In this document: positions 42,646 to 51,232 of the stretch, in pieces
Layout: every line of letters starts with the position of its first letter
Numbering within the stretch: the stretch's first letter is position 1
From: Bacteroidales bacterium
GTDB lineage: Bacteria; Bacteroidota; Bacteroidia; Bacteroidales; P3
Assembly (NCBI GenBank): GCA_031272245.1
Contig: JAISUE010000004.1
Span: forward strand, 1 to 59,189
Direction: 5' to 3'
DNA length: 59,189 bases
The notes under the pieces: generated by a model
Database searches by the model: none
Told to the model about the DNA's origin: nothing
What the model saw: only the letters and a program-made list of their open reading frames with translations
Translations under genes and position numbers: made by a program

Positions 42646-44034
42646 ATGAGAAATATAAAAACATTGTCCTGTATGTTGTCTTGCTGTTTTTTGTCGGCAA
42701 CGCAAATCTATGCACAGGAACAAGAAAGCAACGTTATTGATAAAGTTATTGCAGTTGTAGGAAAAAATATGGTTAAAGAATCAGACCTTGAAATAGCATA
42801 TCTGCAATCTAAAATGCAAAATAATTTGCCATCAGAGAATAAACATACTTCAAAATGTGAGTTTTTAGAAACAATGTTGTTAAATAAACTTCTTTTACAT
42901 GAAGCAGAAATTGATACTACGATTACTTTTACTGATGTAGAAGTGGAGAAAAATTTTGAAAATATAGTACGAATGAATTATGGTTCTATTGAAAATTGTG
43001 AGAAAGCAATGGGAAAATCTTTTCGTGAAATCAAAGAACAACAATTACCATTGCACAAAGAACGCATGATGATTCAAAGTGTTGTGGAAAAACTTTCAAC
43101 AGATAATAAATTGACTCCGAAAGAAGTAACAGATTTTTTCCATTCTATTCCGCAAGATAGTTTGCCTGTTATAAATGAAGAATACGAATTTACACAAATA
43201 GTTAAACTTCCTCTTATAAGTCAGGAAGATAAAGAAATAATATATCAACGATTGAATGATTATAGAGAACGTGCTTTGAAAGGTACTGCTTTTGCTACTC
43301 TCGCCAAACTTTATTCGGAAGATCCGGGAACTGCTAAAAAGGGTGGAGAACTTGGTTTCTTTTCAAGAGGACAAATGCTTGAAGAGTTTGAAACGGCTGC
43401 TTTTGCATTGGAAAAACCGGGTGATATTTCTCCTGTGATAGAAACAAAGTATGGTTTTCATATCATACAGTTGATAGAACGCAGAGGCAATCAGGTAAAT
43501 TGTCGTCATATTCTTATACAGGCTAAACCTTCCGATATAGCATTAGCAAAAGCAAAGACAGAATTAGATAGTGTAAGAGCGTTAATAGAGAGTGGAAAAA
43601 TATCGTTTGAAGAGGCAATAGGTACATTTTCTGATGACGAAAGCAAAATAAATGAGGGGTTGATTATAAATTCTTATAACGGTAGTGCAAAATTTTCTAA
43701 GGAAAATATAAATGAAATAATGAAGAACGTTAATAAGGTTGATTTTTTGTCAATGAAACAGGGAAACATAACACAACCTGTTTTGTTTGAAGCAGAAAGT
43801 GGAAATGCTTATAGATTGATTAAGGTAAGGCATAAAACGGAGGCTCATAAGGTAAATCTTCATGATGATTATGATAAAATTTATAACCTTGCAAGCGAAG
43901 CAAAACGTACAGAAGATCTTGTTAAATGGGCAGAAAAACATGTAGGAAAAACGTATGTTCGTCTTGATAACGATTATATCAACTGTAATTTCAAAATAAA
44001 TTGGACAAAAAACAAATTTGACTCAAAAGATTAA
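42646..44034 (+). CDS. Periplasmic peptidyl-prolyl isomerase, SurA-like
   Basis: 462 residues with a signal peptide (MRNIKTLSCMLSCCFLSATQIYAQ). A SurA-N-like helical region follows, with the hallmark NVIDKVIAVVGKNMVKESDLE. The first parvulin domain (about 178-283) is clear: LYSEDPGTAKKGGELGFFSRGQM and KYGFHIIQLIERR. A second, weaker parvulin domain starts at CRHILIQ (about 286) and runs to about 385. This order (N-domain, two parvulins) is that of SurA, the chaperone for outer-membrane proteins in the periplasm. A MoxR ATPase follows 10 bp later. Confidence 0.92.
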   Translation: MRNIKTLSCMLSCCFLSATQIYAQEQESNVIDKVIAVVGKNMVKESDLEIAYLQSKMQNNLPSENKHTSKCEFLETMLLNKLLLHEAEIDTTITFTDVEVEKNFENIVRMNYGSIENCEKAMGKSFREIKEQQLPLHKERMMIQSVVEKLSTDNKLTPKEVTDFFHSIPQDSLPVINEEYEFTQIVKLPLISQEDKEIIYQRLNDYRERALKGTAFATLAKLYSEDPGTAKKGGELGFFSRGQMLEEFETAAFALEKPGDISPVIETKYGFHIIQLIERRGNQVNCRHILIQAKPSDIALAKAKTELDSVRALIESGKISFEEAIGTFSDDESKINEGLIINSYNGSAKFSKENINEIMKNVNKVDFLSMKQGNITQPVLFEAESGNAYRLIKVRHKTEAHKVNLHDDYDKIYNLASEAKRTEDLVKWAEKHVGKTYVRLDNDYINCNFKINWTKNKFDSKD

Positions 44035-44044
44035 AACTAAATTT

Positions 44045-45034
44045 ATGAACACAGAACAATCGCAATTTTCATCAGATGTTGAGGCAATGGACTTTTTAGT
44101 AAGTAAAAGTCAGCAACTTAAAAAAGAAATATCAAAAATTATAATAGGGCAAGAGACAATTATCAATCAAATACTCATATCGATTTTTGCCAATGGACAT
44201 TGTCTTTTAGTTGGCGTACCCGGTTTAGCAAAAACATTATTAGTGAACACTATTGCACAAACTTTGGGATTGACTTACAGTCGCATTCAGTTTACACCGG
44301 ATCTTATGCCTTCTGACATTATTGGTAATGAAATACTTGATAAGGAAAGAGAATTTAAATTTATAAAAGGTGCTGTCTTTGCTAATATTGTGCTTGCTGA
44401 CGAAATAAATCGTACTCCACCCAAAACACAAGCGGCACTTTTAGAAGCTATGCAAGAACATAATGTAACTATATCTGGCACAAAGCATTTGTTGGAGGAA
44501 CCATTTTTTGTGCTTGCAACGCAAAATCCGATTGAACAGGAAGGAACATATCCTTTACCTGAAGCACAATTAGATCGTTTTATGTTTATGCTTTGGTTGG
44601 ATTATCCTTCATTTGATGAGGAAATAAACATACTTAAAGCAACAACAGGCAGTAATAAAAATCAAGTAGAAAAGGTGTTATCTGTAGAACAAATAATTAT
44701 TTTTCAACAGATAATACGTAAAATGCCTGTTGTAGATAATGTTTATAACTACATAGTTCGTTTGGTTGAAAGCACACGATTAAATAATCCAAAAAATGAC
44801 ATTGCTAATAAATATCTTTCATGGGGAGCAGGACCACGTGCTTCACAATATCTTGTACTTGGAGCAAAATGTAATGCAGCTTTAAATGGCAAATATTCTC
44901 CGGACATAGAAGATGTGAAAGCAGTAGCTGTTTCTGTTTTACGACACAGAATAGTATTAAATTATACTGCACAGGCGGAAGGTTTTACACCAGAAAAAAT
45001 AATAGAACAACTTATCAATAATGTGTTGTTTTAA
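44045..45034 (+). CDS. MoxR family AAA+ ATPase
   Basis: 329 residues from the ATG at 44045. The track start at 44018 is a TTG inside the end of the SurA-like gene, so I reject it. Walker A is GVPGLAKTLL, Walker B is IVLADEINR, and sensor 1 is LATQNPIEQEG; YPLPEAQLDRFM is the MoxR family block. MoxR ATPases act as chaperones, often with VWA-domain partners. None of the usual partner genes (DUF58, VWA) follow here: a 442-bp non-coding gap comes next, so the gene is cut off from the Bacteroides 'BatA-E' type cluster. Confidence 0.94.
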   Translation: MNTEQSQFSSDVEAMDFLVSKSQQLKKEISKIIIGQETIINQILISIFANGHCLLVGVPGLAKTLLVNTIAQTLGLTYSRIQFTPDLMPSDIIGNEILDKEREFKFIKGAVFANIVLADEINRTPPKTQAALLEAMQEHNVTISGTKHLLEEPFFVLATQNPIEQEGTYPLPEAQLDRFMFMLWLDYPSFDEEINILKATTGSNKNQVEKVLSVEQIIIFQQIIRKMPVVDNVYNYIVRLVESTRLNNPKNDIANKYLSWGAGPRASQYLVLGAKCNAALNGKYSPDIEDVKAVAVSVLRHRIVLNYTAQAEGFTPEKIIEQLINNVLF

Positions 45035-45237
45035 AAATATGTATTTAACTTATTATAACTGATAACCTATTTATTATTATTTGCACTTTATTTCTTATCA
45101 AAATTGGAACACAGATAATTATTTTAAGCAAAATTAAAAATATAATTAACTGATAATAAGTTATAAATAAATTGATAATGAAAAATTTATTTATTTGGAT
45201 GTAATTTTGGTAGGAATGTGTGATATGTTCTTCTATA

Positions 45238-45280
45238 TTATACTTTATAAGCTGAATTTGGACTATGATATAAAGTATAA
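45238..45280. other. 12-bp perfect inverted repeat with 19-nt loop
   Basis: TTATACTTTATA and TATAAAGTATAA, separated by 19 nt. It lies in the 45035-45476 gap upstream of an orphan terminator and may be an operator or an RNA stem. The gap also holds a 13-codon frame (MKNKSKGGQDREN, 45304-45345), too short to call. Confidence 0.55.
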
Positions 45281-45375
45281 ATTGTGAATTAAGTGTAGCA
45301 AACATGAAAAATAAAAGTAAGGGGGGACAGGATAGAGAGAATTGAGCTTTAAGAGGATAAAATTTGAATTAAAAT

Positions 45376-45408
45376 AAAAAGGGGTTACTTTAATTAGTAA
45401 CCTTTTTT
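45376..45408 (+). terminator. Orphan terminator upstream of glnN
   Basis: AAAAAGGGGTTACT, loop TTAATT, AGTAACCTTTTTT. It lies about 345 bp after the MoxR gene and before the glnN -7 box, so it ends a transcript that holds no recognised gene, or a very long MoxR 3' tail. It is near-symmetrical. Confidence 0.75.
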
Positions 45409-45429
45409 ATTTATTATAGTAAAAATTGT

Positions 45430-45437
45430 TATTTTTG
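45430..45437 (+). promoter_or_regulatory. -7 promoter box of glnN
   Basis: TATTTTTG, matching TAnnTTTG, 39 bp before the ATG at 45477. Confidence 0.5.
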
Positions 45438-45476
45438 CCATTTGATGATAAAAAATTTAATACATAAGATAAAAAA

Positions 45477-47672
45477 ATGAGTAATTTTAGAAAACAAGCC
45501 CTGCAAGAAATAGGGGTAAGAGAATTTAAACCGATGTTTAAGGAGCAAACTTCGTTAGCAGAAGAATTTGCTATTAATGTTTTTGACCGCAAGGCTATGA
45601 GGCATTATTTATCACCTGAAGCTTATAATGTTGTAATCGCAGCTATTGACGAGGGAAAAAAGATAGAGCGAAAGGTTGCAGACCAAATTGCTTCAGGTAT
45701 GAAAACATGGGCAATGCAAAGAGGTGCAACGCATTATACGCATTGGTTTCACCCTTATACCGATGCTACAGCGGAAAAACATGAAAGTTTTCTTGATAGA
45801 GCAAAAGACGGTTCTGTTTTTGAAAATTTTAATGGTGATGCTTTGGTGCAACAAGAGCCAGATGCGTCAAGTTTTCCAAATGGAGGATTAAGAAACACTT
45901 TTGAAGCACGAGGTTATACGGCATGGGATCCATCGTCTGCTGCCTTTGTTTTTGACCAAACGCTTTGCATTCCAACAATTTTTGTTTCTTATAACGGTGA
46001 GGCACTCGACCAGAAAACACCTTTGTTGCGGTCGTTGCAGGTTTTAGACCGTGCGGCAACTCAAGTTGCTCAATTTTTTGATAAAGATACCAAAAGGGTT
46101 AATAGTTGTTTAGGATTGGAACAGGAATATTTTGCGGTTGACAGTGCATTGTTTAAGGCTCGCCCCGATTTACAATTAACCGGCAGAACGCTTATAGGGC
46201 ATATTGCCGCAAAAGACCAGCAATTGGAAGACCATTATTTTGGAGCAATTCCACAGCGGACGATGTCGTTTATGAAAGAATTTGAACAGGAAGCTTATCG
46301 CTTGGGAATTTTGTTAAAAACAAGACATAATGAGGTTGCACCAAATCAGTTTGAATGTGCACCACTTTATGAAGAAGCAAATCTCGCAATAGACCATAAT
46401 CTTCTTTTGATGACTCTTATGAAGAGAGTTGCTGAAAAATATAATCTAAAAATACTTTTTCATGAAAAACCTTTCGCAGGAGTAAATGGTTCAGGAAAGC
46501 ACTGCAACTGGTCAATGATAACGGATAATGGCACAAATCTGCTTTCTCCGGGCAAAACTCCTCGAAGTAATTTGCAGTTTCTTACTTTTTTTGTTACTAC
46601 AATCAGGGCAGTTTTTGAACATCATTATCTTTTGATGAGCAGCGTGATGTCTTTAAGTAACAGTTTGAGGCTTGGCGCAAGTGAAGCACCGCCTGCGATA
46701 ATGTCCATTTTTACAGGTAGAAAGTTAGCCGAAACTCTACAATCTATAGTTGAAAGGGTTAGTGATAAAAAAATGAGTCCAGACGAAAAAACAGAATTAA
46801 AACTTGACGTTGTTGGAAAAATACCTGAAATTTTATTGGATAACACTGATAGAAACCGCACCTCGCCTTTTGCTTTTACAGGCAATCGTTTCGAATTTCG
46901 TGCAGTTGGTTCGTCATCTAATTGTGCGTTACCAATGACGGTATTAAATACTGCTGTAGCAGAGCAACTTGTAAGATTTAAAAATGAAGTTGAAGATTTA
47001 TTCTCTTCAAAGAAAATAAAAAGAGATGAGGCTGTTTTCCACGTTTTAAGAAAATTCATTGAAGAAAGTAAATCTATTCTTTTTGAAGGCAACGGGTACA
47101 GTGAAGAATGGTTAAAGGAGGCTTTAAAAAGAGGTTTGCGAGTTGTGGAAAGTGCAACGGAAGGATTTAAAGCCTTCATTGAGCCTGAAACTATAAGGCT
47201 ATTTGAAGAATATGGTGTTATGAGCGAAGCAGAATTACGAGCGAGATATGAAATTTTTAATGAGATATATGCTAAAAAAATTCAGATAGAAGCAAGAGTG
47301 ATGGGAGACTTGGCGATAAATCATATTGTACCTGCAGCTATAAAATATCAAAACAGATTAGTTGAGAATGTTTGTGGCTTAAAACAGATATTGACCGAAG
47401 AAGAATATGAGGAATTGGCAATGCCTCAACTTCATTCCATAAAAAAAATTGGCATATATATAAAGAATCTGAGAGATTTGATGCACAATTTAATAATTGA
47501 ACGTAAAAAAGCACATGATATTCCAACTTTTCCGGAACGAGCAAAGGCTTATAAGGATGATGTTTTGCCTATTATGCAGGAAATGCGGCTGAATACAGAT
47601 AAGTTAGAACGTATAATTGATGACGAAATATGGTCTTTACCAAAATACAGAGAATTACTTTTTGTACAGTAA
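45477..47672 (+). CDS. glnN: Glutamine synthetase type III
   Basis: 731 residues, the size of GSIII, much longer than GSI (about 470). It makes glutamine from glutamate, ammonia and ATP in the cytoplasm. Family blocks are visible: the GSIII-specific N-terminus (FGVREFKP-like GVREFKPMFKEQ), THYTHWFHPYTDATAEKH near residue 82, ANQFECAPLYEEANLAIDHN near 286, and KPFAGVNGSGKHCNWS near 333. GSIII is the main form in Bacteroidales. It stands alone; the secreted fucosidase gene follows after 48 bp without a visible -7 box. Confidence 0.97.
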   Translation: MSNFRKQALQEIGVREFKPMFKEQTSLAEEFAINVFDRKAMRHYLSPEAYNVVIAAIDEGKKIERKVADQIASGMKTWAMQRGATHYTHWFHPYTDATAEKHESFLDRAKDGSVFENFNGDALVQQEPDASSFPNGGLRNTFEARGYTAWDPSSAAFVFDQTLCIPTIFVSYNGEALDQKTPLLRSLQVLDRAATQVAQFFDKDTKRVNSCLGLEQEYFAVDSALFKARPDLQLTGRTLIGHIAAKDQQLEDHYFGAIPQRTMSFMKEFEQEAYRLGILLKTRHNEVAPNQFECAPLYEEANLAIDHNLLLMTLMKRVAEKYNLKILFHEKPFAGVNGSGKHCNWSMITDNGTNLLSPGKTPRSNLQFLTFFVTTIRAVFEHHYLLMSSVMSLSNSLRLGASEAPPAIMSIFTGRKLAETLQSIVERVSDKKMSPDEKTELKLDVVGKIPEILLDNTDRNRTSPFAFTGNRFEFRAVGSSSNCALPMTVLNTAVAEQLVRFKNEVEDLFSSKKIKRDEAVFHVLRKFIEESKSILFEGNGYSEEWLKEALKRGLRVVESATEGFKAFIEPETIRLFEEYGVMSEAELRARYEIFNEIYAKKIQIEARVMGDLAINHIVPAAIKYQNRLVENVCGLKQILTEEEYEELAMPQLHSIKKIGIYIKNLRDLMHNLIIERKKAHDIPTFPERAKAYKDDVLPIMQEMRLNTDKLERIIDDEIWSLPKYRELLFVQ

Positions 47673-47720
47673 AATAAAAATTTTCCATATTGTATAGATA
47701 GAAATAATAAAAAAACTCAA

Positions 47721-49070
47721 ATGAAAAGAACGTTTTTTTTAATAGCAAATATTTTTGTTTTTGTTGTAAATGCTTTATCTCAATCGGTGCTTCCAACGGA
47801 TGCTTGTGCGGAAACAGATGAGCGTATAATAGATAAAATAGAACAATGGCAGGACTTGAAATTCGGTTTTATGGTTCATTGGGGAATGTATTCGCAATGG
47901 GGAATAGTTGAAAGTTGGAGTGTATGTAATGAACCATGGATTTCTCGTAATGGGAAACCTTATGATGATTATAAGAAAGAGTATTTTTCTTTGAACAAAA
48001 CATTTAATCCTGAGAATTTTAATCCTGATAAATGGGCAGAGATTGCCGAGAAAGCAGGAATGAAATATTTTGTTTTTACTACCAAACATCACGATGGTTT
48101 CTGTATGTTTAATACTAAACAGACAGATTTCAGCATTGTTAATAAACAATGTCCATATTCTGTTAATGAAAAAGCCGATATAACAGGTGAGCTTGTAAAG
48201 AGTTTTCGTAAAAAGAATTTTTGGACTGGATTATATTTTTCCAAACCTGATTGGCATAATGAAGATTACTGGTCGCCTCTTTGGGCTACTCCAGACCGCA
48301 ATGTTAATTACAACATAGAAGATTTTCCGGATAAATGGGAACGGTTTTGTAATTTTACTTATGAACAGATAAAGGAACTAACTACTCAATATGACCCTGA
48401 TATACTTTGGCTGGATGGAGGTTGGATACGTCCTGTGTGGAGTTTGAATGAAGAAACTGCTGAATGGCTTGGATGTTATAAAAGAATACAGGATATAAAT
48501 ATGAGTCGTATAGCCATAATGGCAAGAGAAACTAATCCAGAACTTATTATAGTGGATAGGAGTGTTGGGGGAAAGTATGAAAACTATCATACACCTGAAA
48601 AAAAAGTGCCTGATTCTGTGCTTTTGTATCCGTGGGAAACTTGTATGACAATGGGTGAAAGCTGGTCGTATGTGCCTGATGACAATTATAAATCGGTTAA
48701 TACTTTGATACATCTTTTAATAGATATTGTTGCAAAAGGTGGAAATCTTCTGTTGAATGTTGGTCCTGATGCTCAAGGAGAGTTACCTCCGCAAGCTATT
48801 CAAAGAATGGAAGCAATAGGAGAATGGTTATCGTTAAATGGACAGGCTATTTATGCTACAAAACCTGTGTTTCCATACAAAGAAGGTAATATTTGTTATA
48901 CGCAATCAAAGAAAAATGGACAAATTTATGCTATTTATTTGCTTGAAGAAAATGAGATGTTGCCTGAAAAAATAGTGGTAAATAAAAATGGTGAAATAAA
49001 AAAGATAAAAATTTCACGCAAACAGCAGAAGCAAAGTAAATGTTCTCATGCTGTGGTTTTTCCTTTATAG
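47721..49070 (+). CDS. Secreted alpha-L-fucosidase (GH29)
   Basis: 449 residues with a signal peptide (MKRTFFLIANIFVFVVNALS). The GH29 barrel is clear: KFGFMVHWGMYSQWG near residue 48, MKYFVFTTKHHDGFCMFNTK near 113, and ILWLDGGW near 230, whose Asp is the nucleophile. YPWETCMTMGESWSY and GGNLLLNVGPDAQGELP are further family blocks. It removes terminal alpha-linked fucose from glycans in the periplasm or at the surface. There is no lipobox or T9SS domain. The adjacent GH2 gene suggests glycoprotein-glycan use, but no SusC/SusD pair is here. Confidence 0.94.
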   Translation: MKRTFFLIANIFVFVVNALSQSVLPTDACAETDERIIDKIEQWQDLKFGFMVHWGMYSQWGIVESWSVCNEPWISRNGKPYDDYKKEYFSLNKTFNPENFNPDKWAEIAEKAGMKYFVFTTKHHDGFCMFNTKQTDFSIVNKQCPYSVNEKADITGELVKSFRKKNFWTGLYFSKPDWHNEDYWSPLWATPDRNVNYNIEDFPDKWERFCNFTYEQIKELTTQYDPDILWLDGGWIRPVWSLNEETAEWLGCYKRIQDINMSRIAIMARETNPELIIVDRSVGGKYENYHTPEKKVPDSVLLYPWETCMTMGESWSYVPDDNYKSVNTLIHLLIDIVAKGGNLLLNVGPDAQGELPPQAIQRMEAIGEWLSLNGQAIYATKPVFPYKEGNICYTQSKKNGQIYAIYLLEENEMLPEKIVVNKNGEIKKIKISRKQQKQSKCSHAVVFPL

Positions 49071-49132
49071 ATTAAAAACTTGAATTTTAAGATTAAAATT
49101 TTGAATTTGTATATCAAAATCTTTATTTTTGA
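49070..49132. repeat. 21-bp-period AT-rich repeat array D
   Basis: Three 21-bp units starting at 49070, 49091 and 49112, of the type GATTAAAAnTTTGAATTT. It begins at the last base of the fucosidase stop codon and fills most of the gap before the GH2 promoter. Confidence 0.8.
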
Positions 49133-49191
49133 AATGAAAAACAGCATTTTTTTCAGATAATTTTTTTTCTTTTTACTTATTCAAAAAAATC

Positions 49192-49199
49192 TATATTTG
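49192..49199 (+). promoter_or_regulatory. -7 promoter box of the GH2 gene
   Basis: TATATTTG, matching TAnnTTTG, 28 bp before the ATG at 49228. Confidence 0.5.
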
Positions 49200-49227
49200 C
49201 AACTTCTAATTTTAATATTTATTTTGT

Positions 49228-51228
49228 ATGAAAAAATATCTATCTTTCTTTGTTGTTATTATTATATATGGAGTGTCTCTGGCTCAAAATGTAAAGTTTG
49301 ATACAACTTTTGTTGCCGACAGGTCTATGCTTGCAAATAAGAATGTTTTTTTGACAATAGACAGAATAAAGGGACTTGCAAATATTTTTGTGAATGAAAA
49401 ACATGTAATGCGGACAACAAATGAATTCATTCCTTATTCAATAAATATAAAATCATATTTGCATAAAGGTGAAAATAAAATAAACATTTTGTTTGACAGT
49501 CTTTTTACGGATACAAATGATTATGTAGCCCGCTATAACCTTTTGCCAAACGAACCGCGAGTTTTGTATAGAATGGCTCAATATAATTTTGGTTGGGATT
49601 TTGCAAAAGCGAATTTGAATCCTGAAATTTCAGGATTACGGATTGTAACTTCAAATGAAGATAATAATTTGCCGTTTTCTTATTATGTTACTACGGATAC
49701 GATAAAATATGATACGGCTTTTCTAACTCTGCATACCAAAGATAAAAAGCATCATTTTCAAGTAGCACATCCTGAACTGTGGTATCCAAATGGTCTTGGA
49801 AAGCCTTATCTGTATAATATGAAAGTTGATGGGAAAGATATACAGTTTGGCATTCGTACCATTCGTTTAATTCAGGAACAGGATTCTGCAGGACAATCTT
49901 TTTACTTTGAAGTTAATGGAAAACCAATGTTTGCAAGAGGCAGTAATTGGATACAATTACCTGAAACGGATACACTTTTACTTATGAAAGTAAAAGAAGC
50001 GAATATGAATATGTTACGTATTTGGGGAGGAGGTCGTTATGTTGATGAAGTGTTTCTTACATGGTGTGATAGAAATGGAATACTTGTATGGCAGGATTTT
50101 CCTTTTGCCTGTGCATTGTATCCGTCAGATAGTAAGTTTATAGATGAAGTAAAAAATGAAGCTGAAATAAATCTTAATAGAATGAAACGGCATCCAAGTC
50201 TTGCTTTACTTTGCGGAAATAATGAAAATTGGGAAGGAATTTTTAATTGGGGTTGGAAACGACAGGTGAAAGATTCAGTTTTAATGAAGGAGAATTACAA
50301 AAAACTTTTCATGGAAGCCTTGCCAAGTGTTGTGGAAAAAGTATGCCCGGATATTCCTTATATACATACTTCACCTTTGCATGGATGGGGTAGAAAAGAA
50401 AGTTTAACTCATGGCGATTGTCATTATTGGGGAGTATATCACGGAGACAGTTGTTTTGAAACTTATACTCGGAAGATAGGTCGTTTTATGTCAGAATATG
50501 GATTTCAGTCTCCATTTGTGTTATCTTCTGTTTTCAAAGGTCAATATCAAATGCGATTTACTTCTATTAAGGAAATGTATGCACGTTTTCAAAATCAACC
50601 ACAAGGATTTGATAAAATAGATAAAATGATTTCAGATTTGTATGGAGGTTATGAAGGTAACAGTGATTATTTTTTTAAGGCTCACAGAATAGTATGCCGA
50701 GCTTATCGTATTGCAATAGAAGCACACCGCAGGGCAAAACCTTATTGTATGGGTAGTCTTTCGTGGCAATTTAATGAACCTGCTCCTGCTTTTTCGTGGG
50801 CATGTATTGATGGAAATGGTACACCAAAGCCGGTTTATTATACTATAAAACGTGCTTTTGAACCTGTAATTCTTTCTATAGATACATATTCAAGCGAAGA
50901 CAGTGTAAAGATTTATTATTGCAATGATATGGATATTACTTACAATGTACAAAATATAAACATTTCATTCTTTGATGAAAACGAAAACATTATATATACT
51001 AAAATATTACATAACATTCCTTTTGATAAAAACACAAGTCATTGTTTTGTAGCATTAGCTCTTAAAGATATTCCAAACTTCAACAGTATTAAAACGTTTA
51101 TGAAAGTGAGTATAAATCAGGACGATTTACAATTGTATTCGTATTCCTTCTTTTGTAAACCGAAAGATTACATAGATTCATTGCTTTATGATAAAATAGA
51201 ATTTGATTATTTGCAGGATAAAGATTAG
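49228..51228 (+). CDS. GH2 family beta-mannosidase-like glycosidase, shortened N-terminus
   Basis: 666 residues with a signal peptide (MKKYLSFFVVIIIYGVSLAQ). The catalytic barrel begins at FYFEVNGKPMFARGSNWIQ (about 227). The acid/base Glu is in LCGNNENWEG and the nucleophile Glu in FMSEYGFQSPF; MLRIWGGGRYVDEVF is a beta-mannosidase block. Such enzymes are usually 800-900 residues. Here the N-terminal sugar-binding domain starts late (IDRIKGLANIFVNEKHV), lacking the usual first strands with the VPGTVH motif, and the domain before the barrel is reduced. Catalytic residues are intact, so activity is plausible. It converges on valS with 4 bp between the stop codons. Confidence 0.88.
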   Translation: MKKYLSFFVVIIIYGVSLAQNVKFDTTFVADRSMLANKNVFLTIDRIKGLANIFVNEKHVMRTTNEFIPYSINIKSYLHKGENKINILFDSLFTDTNDYVARYNLLPNEPRVLYRMAQYNFGWDFAKANLNPEISGLRIVTSNEDNNLPFSYYVTTDTIKYDTAFLTLHTKDKKHHFQVAHPELWYPNGLGKPYLYNMKVDGKDIQFGIRTIRLIQEQDSAGQSFYFEVNGKPMFARGSNWIQLPETDTLLLMKVKEANMNMLRIWGGGRYVDEVFLTWCDRNGILVWQDFPFACALYPSDSKFIDEVKNEAEINLNRMKRHPSLALLCGNNENWEGIFNWGWKRQVKDSVLMKENYKKLFMEALPSVVEKVCPDIPYIHTSPLHGWGRKESLTHGDCHYWGVYHGDSCFETYTRKIGRFMSEYGFQSPFVLSSVFKGQYQMRFTSIKEMYARFQNQPQGFDKIDKMISDLYGGYEGNSDYFFKAHRIVCRAYRIAIEAHRRAKPYCMGSLSWQFNEPAPAFSWACIDGNGTPKPVYYTIKRAFEPVILSIDTYSSEDSVKIYYCNDMDITYNVQNINISFFDENENIIYTKILHNIPFDKNTSHCFVALALKDIPNFNSIKTFMKVSINQDDLQLYSYSFFCKPKDYIDSLLYDKIEFDYLQDKD

Positions 51229-51232
51229 ATAT

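Noticed and set aside
44018-44044. Upstream TTG start of the MoxR gene given in the ORF track
   Set aside because: It lies within the end of the SurA-like gene; the ATG at 44045 gives a family-like N-terminus and a normal 10-bp gap.
45045-45305. 86-aa minus-strand ORF after the MoxR gene
   Set aside because: Low-complexity Ile/Tyr/Leu-rich sequence typical of AT-rich non-coding DNA, with no promoter box and no domain.
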